Notes under the pieces: model-generated | The model's input: the letters and a program-made list of their open reading frames with translations, nothing else | Databases searched by the model: none | Told to the model about the DNA's origin: nothing | Assembly (NCBI GenBank): GCA_963797005.1 | Contig: CAWCOF010000016.1 | Coordinates: forward strand, 1 to 64,000 | Direction: 5' to 3' | Source: AWTP1-13 sp963797005 | GTDB lineage: Bacteria > Pseudomonadota > Alphaproteobacteria > Rhizobiales > Hyphomicrobiaceae | DNA length: 64,000 nt | Translations under genes and position numbers: made by a program | Part shown: in pieces, positions 56,611 to 64,000 of the stretch | Numbering within the stretch: the stretch's first letter is position 1 | How the letters are laid out: each line of letters opens with the position of its first letter

Positions 56611-57849
56611 CTACGCGCTGCGACGGTCTGTAATCGTGGTCACGACGGCGGCCGAATCCGCCGTTGAAGCGAGCGGCGGCCAGATCTGGTTCCGGCCCTT
56701 GCGTTTTGCCGCATAGAGCGAGCTGTCGGCTGCCGCGATGAGCTCGCTGGCTTTCAAATCGGTTACGGCGGAAGAGGCGACCCCGAGACTCGCCGTGACG
56801 ACGCCATGCAGTCCACAGCCTTCATTGGGGATGGCGGCCTTCTCGATTGCGCGGCGAATCCTCTCGGCGACCCGCATCGCGTCGACCATCTGCATCCTTG
56901 GCAGCAGTAGCAAGAACTCCTCCCCGCCGTAGCGGACCGCGTGATCTTCAGCGCCTCGCAGCTCGGCGGTCAGGATTGCGGCCACCCGCTTCAGGCAGAG
57001 GTCGCCGGCTCCATGCCCGTACCTGTCATTGAGGTGTTTGAAATGATCGATGTCGCCCATCACGATGGATACGGGTGAGCATTCGGCCGCCGGCATGGCC
57101 CAGAGCCTGGCCAGCTCCTCCTCCAGATGGTGACGATTGGCCAAGCCCGTGAGCGCATCCCGTCTCGACGCTGCGTCCGCCTGAGCATGACGGAGACGGT
57201 CTCTCAAAGAATAGAGGTAGGCGCGGCGCAGATCGCGCTCCATCGTGTAGTTTGCGACGAGCGTGATGTAGGCGCAGACGGCGAGCTGCACCAGGATCAT
57301 GGTGGCCACCGTGCTCGACAGATAGCCCGCTGTCAGAACCAACGCGCCATGGCACAGGATGACGGCCGCGGTAACCGCGCGGGCGAACGGGAACACCAGG
57401 CGGTGCAGTGAGACATTGGTGTAGAGCAGCGTGGGGATCACCACGTATTGATAGTGCGCCGCACCTACGCTTGTGGTCGATGCGAACCCGTAGTCGATCT
57501 GCATGATGATAAGAAGCGGCACGCTAGCCGCGAGGCATTCGCGCACGAACGGGGTCGGTCGCCTGGATATCAGCCAGGCTGCGGTCAGCATCCAAGGTGT
57601 GACGATGCAGAGGTGAAGGACCGTGGCTTTCCAGAACACGTCCGGCACCAGAAGCCAGTCGGCGACCAGGAACAAATTATAGATAGCCGCGGAAACAAGA
57701 ATCCCTATGGTCAGGCGCGCGCAGCGGCGCGCATGCATATCGGCCTCGAATTGCCGCTCCAAGGTGGGGGGAAAGCTGATGCCGCGCTTCCGGCGCACGG
57801 CCATGAAAGCTTCCACCGCTTCCAACATCACAGAAGTGCTCGACATCAT
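56611..57849 (-). CDS. Membrane diguanylate cyclase (GGDEF domain)
   Basis: A 412-aa protein with about six membrane helices (residues 45-205; for example RLTIGILVSAAIYNLFLVAD) and a C-terminal GGDEF domain. DALTGLANRHHLEEELARL, MGDIDHFKHLNDRYGHGAGD and the active-site RYGGEEFLLLLPR are intact, so it should make c-di-GMP. The usual inhibitory RxxD before the active site reads RGAEDHAV and is off by one residue, so product inhibition may be absent. The N-terminal helices may sense a membrane or periplasmic signal. Confidence 0.92.
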   Translation of the reverse strand: MMSSTSVMLEAVEAFMAVRRKRGISFPPTLERQFEADMHARRCARLTIGILVSAAIYNLFLVADWLLVPDVFWKATVLHLCIVTPWMLTAAWLISRRPTPFVRECLAASVPLLIIMQIDYGFASTTSVGAAHYQYVVIPTLLYTNVSLHRLVFPFARAVTAAVILCHGALVLTAGYLSSTVATMILVQLAVCAYITLVANYTMERDLRRAYLYSLRDRLRHAQADAASRRDALTGLANRHHLEEELARLWAMPAAECSPVSIVMGDIDHFKHLNDRYGHGAGDLCLKRVAAILTAELRGAEDHAVRYGGEEFLLLLPRMQMVDAMRVAERIRRAIEKAAIPNEGCGLHGVVTASLGVASSAVTDLKASELIAAADSSLYAAKRKGRNQIWPPLASTADSAAVVTTITDRRSA

Positions 57850-58022
57850 CGGCGGCCGTCCCTGAGATCGGCCGAAGTATGGGGTGGAAATGTTTGTGAA
57901 AGACTTTCGCGAGAAGGTTAAGGATTTCCCAGCGCTTCCAAGGCGTTGACGGTGCCCGATCGCAGGGGGAGATCTCGGCCGGGCGGCATCGTCGTGAGCC
58001 GCCGGCGCGGGGCGTCACTCGG

Positions 58023-58880
58023 TCAGGGCAGCTCCGGCGTGTTGGCCTTGATGAAGGCTGCAATGTTGCGCACCACATCGTCCTCGATACCGTTGAATCC
58101 GTGGTAGGCGAAGGCTTCGCACGCCGGGCCGACATTGCCGCCGCCGTCGAACTCCTTGAGCTCTTTCTTGTCGCCGGCCACGCCCGTAAGTGCATCGAGA
58201 ATCGCCTCCGGATGACCGCCGAGGGCAGAGCCGAGACTGCGCGAGCAGCCGTCCTGCCGATGGGACACGACGTAGGTTGGCACATGGATCTTGCTCAGTT
58301 CAGCCTTGAATACCGAGTAGTGCTCAACGGGCAGGCTGAAGTTGGGCTCGGTCTTGGTGATCGGCGAGGTCAGCACGATGCCATCCGGCCTCACCGCACC
58401 TGTCAGCTTGGATGCGGCATTGACCGCAGACAGGGTGCCGGTGCTCGTTCCTACGAGCCAAACGGGTTGGCCGGGAAAGCTCGAACGCAACTTCTTGATG
58501 ACGATGCCGACGAGTTTTGCGTTCTCGTCCGTCAGACGCTGGTTGTTCAATCCGTCCGACCCGCTGTGGTTGGACGGCGCGTCGAGCAGGACCACCTTCA
58601 GATCGTTTGCCAGGAAATGGTCTCGCGAGCGGACCAGGAAATTGCCCTGCAGCATTGTCGCCCAGCCGTGTCTGGAGAGCGACAGGACGCCATTCCCGCC
58701 GGCAAGCAGGATCACGATCGGAAAGGCATATGGCGGCGTCGAGTAGCGCACCGTTGCGGCGGTCCCCACGTTGACCGTGGTCCTCTCCTCGGGAGAAGCG
58801 GCCTCGACCGCGGCGCAATGCGCCAGGAGGCCCAGGCTGCCCGCAACCAGCAACGTCGTTCGCAGCAATAACTGCAACAT
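58023..58880 (-). CDS. Secreted alpha/beta hydrolase
   Basis: A 285-aa protein with a signal peptide (MLQLLLRTTLLVAGSLGLLA, cleavage near VEA). The fold begins PYAFPIVILLAGGNGVLSL. The nucleophile Ser sits in VWLVGTSTGTLSAVNA (GxSxG). The acid and His are likely in SHRQDGCSRS and AYHGFNGIEDDV. It is probably periplasmic or a lipoprotein (a Cys near residue 22). Substrate unknown. Confidence 0.82.
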   Translation of the reverse strand: MLQLLLRTTLLVAGSLGLLAHCAAVEAASPEERTTVNVGTAATVRYSTPPYAFPIVILLAGGNGVLSLSRHGWATMLQGNFLVRSRDHFLANDLKVVLLDAPSNHSGSDGLNNQRLTDENAKLVGIVIKKLRSSFPGQPVWLVGTSTGTLSAVNAASKLTGAVRPDGIVLTSPITKTEPNFSLPVEHYSVFKAELSKIHVPTYVVSHRQDGCSRSLGSALGGHPEAILDALTGVAGDKKELKEFDGGGNVGPACEAFAYHGFNGIEDDVVRNIAAFIKANTPELP

Positions 58881-59084
58881 GGCGCAATCTCCCCAATGAC
58901 CTCAACAGGAGGCATACAATCGGGACTCGCCGACCAATCTACTCCAAAGACCCATCACCTCAAGCCGTCTCGGTTTGCCCTACGGCCCTGTCCTGGCGTA
59001 GCTTGGCGCGGCCGGCCCCGAAGCCGGCGCAATCGTGCCGGATCGTCAGGCGACGGCACACGAAGACGAAGATGGGGCAGGTCA

Positions 59085-59741
59085 GTGAACGGCAAACAGG
59101 GTGCAGGCGTACTCATCGTCAGGGAAGACACCATCATCAAGGGTGAGATCCGCAACTGCCGGCAGATGGAGGTCTACGGCTACGTCGAGGGCGACGTGGC
59201 GGCCGAGCAGATTCTGATCCACCCGCACGGGCGCTGCTACGGCACCGTCAAGACCGGCAGCGCCGAGATCCACGGCGACCTCCAGGGCACCGTAGTCGTC
59301 AAGAACCTCATCAACATTCACAACTCCGGCTCCGTCAGCGGCAACGTGCGCTACGGCAAGCTGGCGCTTGCCGCAGGCGGCAGCCTGAGCGCCGAGGTGC
59401 GCAACGTCCCGCCCGGCATAGCCGGCGATCTCGACCTGACGGTCGTCAAGGGCCGCACCGTGCCGATCACGCGCGAGGATCTGCACGCCGTCGATCCCGA
59501 CGACGCGGCCAAGGACCTCACCTTCACGGTATCCAACGCCACGCACGGCTTCGTGGCGCTCGCCGGTGCGCCGAGGCGCGCTGCAACCACCTTCACGCAG
59601 GCCGATCTGGACGGCGGCCACGTGCTGTTTGCCCACGACGGCACCAGCACCAATGTCGCGAGCTTCGACGTCGTGGTCGCCGACGCCTCCGGCGCCACCT
59701 CGGGTGCCGCCCAGACCGTCAGGGTATCGGTCCGGGGCTGA
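59085..59741 (+). CDS. Bactofilin-type polymer-forming protein fused to a cadherin-like (CSPG) repeat
   Basis: A 218-aa protein. Residues 8-110 form a bactofilin beta-helix (LIVREDTIIKGEIRNCRQME, then VYGYVEGDVAAEQILIHPHG, CYGTVKTGSAEIHGDLQGTV and SGSVSGNVRYGKLALAAGGS). Residues about 120-218 form one CSPG/cadherin-like repeat (VVKGRTVPITREDLHAVDPD; TFTQADLDGGHVLFAHDGT). Bactofilins are cytoplasmic scaffolds while CSPG repeats are normally extracellular, so the pair is unexpected. There is no signal peptide from the GTG start; GGGGCAGG lies upstream. An open frame extends further 5' but looks non-native. Confidence 0.78.
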   Translation: MNGKQGAGVLIVREDTIIKGEIRNCRQMEVYGYVEGDVAAEQILIHPHGRCYGTVKTGSAEIHGDLQGTVVVKNLINIHNSGSVSGNVRYGKLALAAGGSLSAEVRNVPPGIAGDLDLTVVKGRTVPITREDLHAVDPDDAAKDLTFTVSNATHGFVALAGAPRRAATTFTQADLDGGHVLFAHDGTSTNVASFDVVVADASGATSGAAQTVRVSVRG

Positions 59742-59873
59742 AGACACCGGTCATCCGCCACCATGCGCCTGACCAGGGTCAGCTCCCATGCCGGTGGCGG
59801 TTCCACGGCCCGCGCAAACGCGCTAGCCTGAGGGCTGGAACAGGCGGTCAACGCCGGCCCAGGGAGCCCTCAT

Positions 59874-61077
59874 ATGCGCGAGCGCCTGCACTTTCTGCTG
59901 CTCAACATCGGCCACTTCTTCGATCATTTCTTCATGCTGATCTTCGCCACGGTGGCGGCGCTGGCGCTGTACCGCGATTGGGGCCTCGGCTACGCCGACC
60001 TGCTCAGATACGCCACGCCCGGCTTCGTCGCATTCGGCGTGTTCGCGCTGCCTGCCGGCTGGCTTGCCGACAAGTGGAGCCGCGACGGCATGATGAGCGC
60101 CTACTTTATCGGCATCGGCGGTGCATCCATTGCCACCGCCTTCGCCCGCACGCCGTTTCAAATCGGCGCTAGCCTTTTCGTCCTCGGCGTCTTTGCCGCC
60201 ATCTATCATCCCGTCGGACTCGCCATCGTGGTGGAGAAGTGGCGCAACACGGGCATGCGCATTGCCGTCAACGGCGTGTGGGGCAACCTGGGCGTCGCCA
60301 GTGCCGCGCTGATCACGGGCTACTTCATCGACCACGGCGGATGGCGTGCCGCGTTCGTCGTGCCAGGCATCGTCTCGATCCTGGTCGGCATCGGCTACGC
60401 TGTGCTGATGTGGCCCCAGATCGTCGCGCCGAAGGTGCGCAAGAAGACGACCGCGGCCGTCAAGGTGCTGCCGGCCGACCTCAAGGCGCTGCTCTTTCGA
60501 AGTCTCGGCCATCGTCTTCCTGACGACGGCCGTCTCCAGCATCGTCTTCCAGTCCACCACGTTCGCACTGCCCAAGGTCTTCGACGAGCGCCTGCATGGG
60601 ATCGCCGTCTCCGCCACCACGCTCGGGCAGCTGGCGTTCCTCGTGTTCGCAATCGCCTCCCTCGGCCAGCTCATTGTCGGGCATTTCCTCGATCGCGTCG
60701 GCCCGCGCACGGTGTTCATCGCCGCCTCGGCGATGCAGGTCGTCTTTTTCCTGCTGATGCCCGGCCTTGCCGACTGGGCCGCGCTCGCGTGCGCGCTGGC
60801 GTTCATGCTCGCGGCCTTCGGCCAGATCCCGATCAACGACTACATGATAGGCCGCCTCGCCGAGGGCGAATGGCGCGCGCGCATCTATGGCATGCGCTAT
60901 GTGGTGAGCTTCACGGTGCTGGCCGCCGCGCTGCCGCTGATCGCCTTCGTCTACGAGCACTGGGGCTTCGACGTGCTGTTCTACGTGCTGGCGGCCTCGG
61001 CCGCCGTCATCCTAACGGCCGTCCTGATGCTGCCCTCGCGCCTGCCGCAACCGGACGCAGCCCTGGCGCGTGCGTAA
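59874..61077 (+). pseudogene. MFS transporter, one-base frameshift
   Basis: A major facilitator of 400 aa when repaired, with twelve membrane segments. The N-terminal half (HFLLLNIGHFFDHFFMLIFA-like opening, ADKWSRDGMMSAYF loop, FAAIYHPVGLAIVVEKWRNT) reads to LKALLF. One extra T near 60500 (CTCTTTCGAA instead of CTCTTCGAA) shifts the frame. It resumes as EVSAIVFLTTAVSSIVFQST and continues through the DRVGPRTVF loop to the end. The span is 3n+1. It resembles FSR-type or nitrate/organic-acid MFS members, and the substrate is unclear. Confidence 0.83.
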
Positions 61078-61085
61078 CATGGGGC

Positions 61086-61196
61086 TGTCATCCCGGCCGG
61101 AGCGCGAACGCGCGGAGAGCCGGGACCCAGGGGTCGCGCGCTCAGTCCTTGACCCTGGGTCCCGGACATTTCGCGTCGCGAAATTCCGGGATGACA
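61086..61196. repeat. Dispersed palindromic repeat family A
   Basis: TGTCATCCCGGCCGGAGCGC at the left and GCGAAATTCCGGGATGACA at the right, with inner GGGACCCAGG and CCCTGGGTCCC arms. It lies between the convergent MFS and thioesterase genes. Confidence 0.75.
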
Positions 61197-61210
61197 GCTG
61201 ATGCCACAGA

Positions 61211-61645
61211 TCAAGGCTTCGGAAATGGCCGCAGCACGGCCGATGCCGTGGCGGTGGCGAGCAGCGTGCCGTCGGGCAGGTGCAAGCTCCCCTGCAGGTG
61301 CGCGGTCGACCCGCCCATGCGCAGCACCTCGCCTCGCGCGATGACCCGCGACATGGGCGTGGGCCGCAGATAGCTCACCGACATCTGCAGCGTCGGCACC
61401 ATGATCGCGAAGCGCTGCGAGATGCTGGCCGTGACGCCCATGGCGTCATCGAGCATGGCGCACACGAAGCCGCCCTGCACGGCTCCGGCCGGATTGGCGA
61501 ACTCCGGCCGCGGCGTGAACGCCACCTCCGCCCAGCCGCCCTCGACGGAGAAGTCGATCAGCTCGAAGCCAAGATGCCTGGCGCTCGGCGGGTGATTGGC
61601 AGGGTTGCCGAGCAGCGCGCGGATCTTCTCGTCGGTGAACTCCAT
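61211..61645 (-). CDS. PaaI-type hotdog-fold thioesterase
   Basis: A 144-aa acyl-CoA thioesterase of the PaaI/YdiI group. NPAGAVQGGFVCAMLDDAMG is the signature with the catalytic Asp on the hotdog helix (the usual HGG is QGG here). MSVSYLRPTPMSRVIARGEV and DGTLLATATASAVLRP follow. It starts 44 bases after the pyruvate kinase stop, so it is probably cotranscribed. Substrate unknown. Confidence 0.85.
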   Translation of the reverse strand: MEFTDEKIRALLGNPANHPPSARHLGFELIDFSVEGGWAEVAFTPRPEFANPAGAVQGGFVCAMLDDAMGVTASISQRFAIMVPTLQMSVSYLRPTPMSRVIARGEVLRMGGSTAHLQGSLHLPDGTLLATATASAVLRPFPKP

Positions 61646-61689
61646 GGCCACGGCCCTGCTCGTGCGATCCCCGAATGCGGAGCCTCGCC

Positions 61690-63136
61690 TCAGGCCCCCT
61701 CCGCCATGGGGTTGCCCTTGTCGTCGAGGTAGGCGATGCGCACCATGTTGGTCGTGCCGGGCGAGCCCAGCGGCACGCCGGCAACGATGATCACTCCTTC
61801 GCCGGCCTTGGCGAATCCCTCCTCGAGCGCGATGTGGCAGGCCTTGCGCACCATGTCGGCCTGGTTCTCGGGGTCGCCGGTCAGCACGCAGTGCACGCCC
61901 CACACCATGGCGAGCCTTCGCCCCGTCGCGACCACGGGCGAAAGACCGATCACCGGCAGGCCGGGACGCTCGCGTGCAACGCGCAGCGCGGTGGAGCCCG
62001 TCGCCGTGTAGCAGATGATGGTGGCGAGCTGCAGCGTGTCGGCCACCGTGTGTGCGGCCGCGGCAATCGCATCGGCGGCGGTCGCCTGCGGCGGCGTGAG
62101 CGTGGCGTGCACCAGCGCGCCATAGCTCGGGTCGCCCTCGACCGAGTTGGCGATGCGGTCCATGGTGCGGATGGCCTCGATCGGGTATTGCCCCACGGCC
62201 GACTCGGCCGAGAGCATGATCGCGTCGGCGCCGTCGAACACGGCGGTGGCCACGTCCGACACCTCGGCCCGCGTCGGTACCGGCGAGGCGATCATGCTCT
62301 CCAGCATCTGCGTTGCCACCACCACCGGCTTGCCGGCCGCGCGTGCACGGCCCACGATCTGCTTCTGCAGCCCGGGCACGCGCTCGACGGGCAGCTCCAC
62401 GCCGAGGTCGCCCCGCGCCACCATCAGCCCGTCCGAGTGCGCGATGATGTCGTCGAGATCGGCGATGGCCGCCGGCTTCTCGATCTTCGACATCAAGGCC
62501 GCGGCCTGGCCGACGATCTGGCGCGCGCGCTTCACGTCCTCGCCGCGCTGCACGAAGGAGAGCCCGACCCAGTCGACGCCCAGCCGCAGCACGAAATCGA
62601 GGTCCTTCTTGTCCTTCTCCGTGAGCGGCCCGATCGGCAGCACGGTGTCGGGCAGGCTGATGCCCTTGCGGCTCGCCAGCGTGCCGCCCACCAGCACCGT
62701 GGCCTCGATGCTCGACTTGTCCTTGGCGGTCACGCTCATGCGGATCTTGCCGTCGTCGAGCAGGAGCGTGTGGCCCGGCTCGACGGCCTCGAAGATTTGC
62801 GGATGCGGCAGGAACACCCGCTCGGCTCCCCCGTCCGCCTCGGTGGTATCGAAGCGGAACGTGGCGCCTTCGTTCAGTGCGACGCGCTCGCCGGCTATAT
62901 TCGCCCACGCGGAACTTCGGCCCCTGCAGGTCGGCGAGGATGCCGATCGGCCGGCCGAAATTGGCCTCTGCCGTGCGCACCGCCGCGTGCACCTTCTTCA
63001 CCAGGTCGAAGGGCGAGTGGCTCATGTTGATGCGGAACACGTCGACGCCGGCCTCGAACAGGCGCTCGATCATCTCCGGGGCGTACGACGCGGGTCCGAG
63101 GGTGGCAACGATCTTGACGCGCCTGGTGCGTCTCAT
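61690..63136 (-). pseudogene. pyk: Pyruvate kinase, one-base frameshift
   Basis: Pyruvate kinase converts PEP and ADP to pyruvate and ATP. It is 481 aa when repaired. The first frame gives MRRTRRVKIVATLGPASYAP, VFRINMSHSP and ADLQGPKFRVG. One extra base near 62898 shifts it (restored text: RVGNIAGERVALNEG). The second frame carries LLLDDGKIRM, the catalytic Lys in SKIEKPAAI, LMVARGDLGVELP, and VATQMLESMIASPVPTRAEV. The span is 3n+1 and every domain is present. The start overlaps the DUF1036 stop. A broken sole pyruvate kinase would be surprising, so an error is likely. Confidence 0.9.
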
Positions 63137-63648
63137 CTTGTTTTAGCGCCCCCTTCGCTGGGATCTGTCAGGCGGATGGTCCAGGCCTTCGCGTCCTGTG
63201 TGTCGACCTCGAAGAAGCCGGTGCCCTTATAGCCGCGCCGCTCGCAGTCCTGAACCCCTCGAATCGTGAATGTTTTGTCTGCCGTGCACATGACGGACTT
63301 GCCCGCCCACTCGCCGCCGCGGTCGTAGTCGATGGCGTGAACATAGTAGAACCGGCTCGCGAGTGTCCCCTTGAAAAGGGTCTCGCAGGTCTGGGCGGCG
63401 ACGTTCCACCAGCCTTCGGTCGTCCAGCCGTTGGCATCCTGGTAGCCGATGGCGACGCCCACGCGGCTCGCGGTGGTATTGCAGAGCTTGAGATCGCCCG
63501 GCGGTGAGCGCGCCGCGGTCTGCTGATCGCACGCGCCGAGCAGGCTGGACACGGCCGCGCAGGCGAGCGTGGTGAATAGCTGTCGCGACCGCGTCGGGGC
63601 CGATGTCCGCCTCGCCTGGTTCCTCGGATGGCTTTGAAACGGAGGCAT
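63133..63648 (-). CDS. DUF1036 exported protein
   Basis: A 171-aa protein. The hydrophobic stretch RQLFTTLACAAVSSLLGACD ends in a lipobox-like GAC, so it may be a lipoprotein. The DUF1036 domain follows (LKLCNTTASRVGVAIGYQDA, GWTTEGWWNVAAQTCETLFK, ADKTFTIRGVQDCERRGYKG). The stop TGA overlaps the pyruvate kinase ATG by two bases (ATGA), so the pair is coupled. The role is unknown. Confidence 0.85.
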   Translation of the reverse strand: MPPFQSHPRNQARRTSAPTRSRQLFTTLACAAVSSLLGACDQQTAARSPPGDLKLCNTTASRVGVAIGYQDANGWTTEGWWNVAAQTCETLFKGTLASRFYYVHAIDYDRGGEWAGKSVMCTADKTFTIRGVQDCERRGYKGTGFFEVDTQDAKAWTIRLTDPSEGGAKTR

Positions 63649-63659
63649 GAGCGTGGGCT

Positions 63660-64000
63660 TCAGGATCGGCCTTCAACCAGGATGGCGCGGAAGTCGTTGA
63701 CGTTGGTCTGCGTCGGGCCGGGGACGATCAGCCCGCCGGCGGCCTCGAAGTAGGAGGTCGCGTCATTGTTGTCGAGGAACATCTGGGCATCGAGGTGACG
63801 TGCGCGGTCGAGCGTGGACTGATCCACAATCGCGCCGGCCGGGTCGCTGGCCTTGCCCTCGCCGCCGTCGATGCCGTCGGTATCCGCCGCCAGCGCGGCG
63901 ATACCTGGCTCGCTGCCGAGCGCGATGGCGAGCGCCAGCGCGTATTCCTGGCAGCGGCCGCCGCGGCCCTTGGCGTTGCGCACCGTGACCGAGAGTTCGC
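63660..64000 (-). CDS. Glycerate 2-kinase (MOFRL/TtuD family), C-terminal part
   Basis: Only the last 113 or so residues lie in the window; the frame is open to the window end. VTVRNAKGRGGRCQEYALAL, AALAADTDGIDGGEGKASDP and PTQTNVNDFRAILVEGR are the MOFRL-domain landmarks of glycerate 2-kinase (formerly called hydroxypyruvate reductase TtuD). The enzyme makes 2-phosphoglycerate. Placement 11 bases before DUF1036 and pyruvate kinase resembles ttuD-ttuE arrangements, feeding glycerate into lower glycolysis. Confidence 0.87.
   Translation of the reverse strand, partial: ELSVTVRNAKGRGGRCQEYALALAIALGSEPGIAALAADTDGIDGGEGKASDPAGAIVDQSTLDRARHLDAQMFLDNNDATSYFEAAGGLIVPGPTQTNVNDFRAILVEGRS

Overview
The window is about 66% GC and almost fully coding. 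The content points to a hyphomicrobial (rhizobial-type) alphaproteobacterium. The pointers are a urtABCDE-ureDABCEFG block with a DUF4440 gene and a HupE/UreJ gene inside it, a DUF1036 gene overlapping pyruvate kinase, a TIGR01459-type HAD protein, a DUF1127 protein, the short cysteine-free form of ribosomal protein L36, and many dispersed palindromic intergenic repeats. I cannot name the genus.

Layout. 1-2506: most of an IS21-family element whose istA and istB each carry a one-base deletion; it has cut off a gene resembling a KAP-type P-loop NTPase just before its Walker A motif. 2818-3960: a tyrosine integrase that closes this mobile region. 4.1-15.9 kb: chromosomal catabolic genes (thiolase, amidohydrolases, acyl-CoA dehydrogenase, prmA, a beta-hydroxyacid dehydrogenase, a maleylacetoacetate isomerase-like GST, a decayed FAD dehydrogenase, DUF169, a LysR regulator). 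16.0-29.5 kb: the urea system on one strand, starting at a good sigma-54 promoter: urea ABC importer urtABCDE, urease structural genes ureABC, nickel and assembly factors ureDEFG, the HupE/UreJ membrane protein, a secreted DUF4440 protein and a PuuE-like deacetylase. Together these import urea under nitrogen limitation and hydrolyse it to ammonia. 29.6-45.1 kb: mixed metabolism (second acyl-CoA dehydrogenase, luciferase-like monooxygenase, cyclase-family hydrolase, zinc alcohol dehydrogenase, EamA exporter, DUF900 hydrolase, SDR, omega-aminotransferase, degenerate EAL protein). 45.1-54 kb: HAD protein, Tat-exported lysozyme-like protein, tRNA-Val(GAC) plus rpmJ, a TPR protein, a FetAB-like ABC pair, four small secreted proteins, a cold-shock protein, rlmJ and an NADP oxidoreductase. 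54-64 kb: PAP2 phosphatase, DUF1127 and a divergent WYL regulator with two perfect operator palindromes, a membrane diguanylate cyclase, a bactofilin fused to a cadherin-like (CSPG) repeat, an MFS transporter, and a DUF1036/pyruvate kinase/thioesterase/glycerate 2-kinase module.

A caution: at least seven otherwise intact genes, including urtD and pyruvate kinase, are each broken by one extra base. In every case the total span is 3n+1 and both halves align with their family. This looks more like insertion-type sequence error than true decay, so these genes are probably functional. The IS21 genes (deletions) and the FAD dehydrogenase (several lesions) look truly decayed. Dispersed repeats run into the coding ends of prmA, urtC and ureF.
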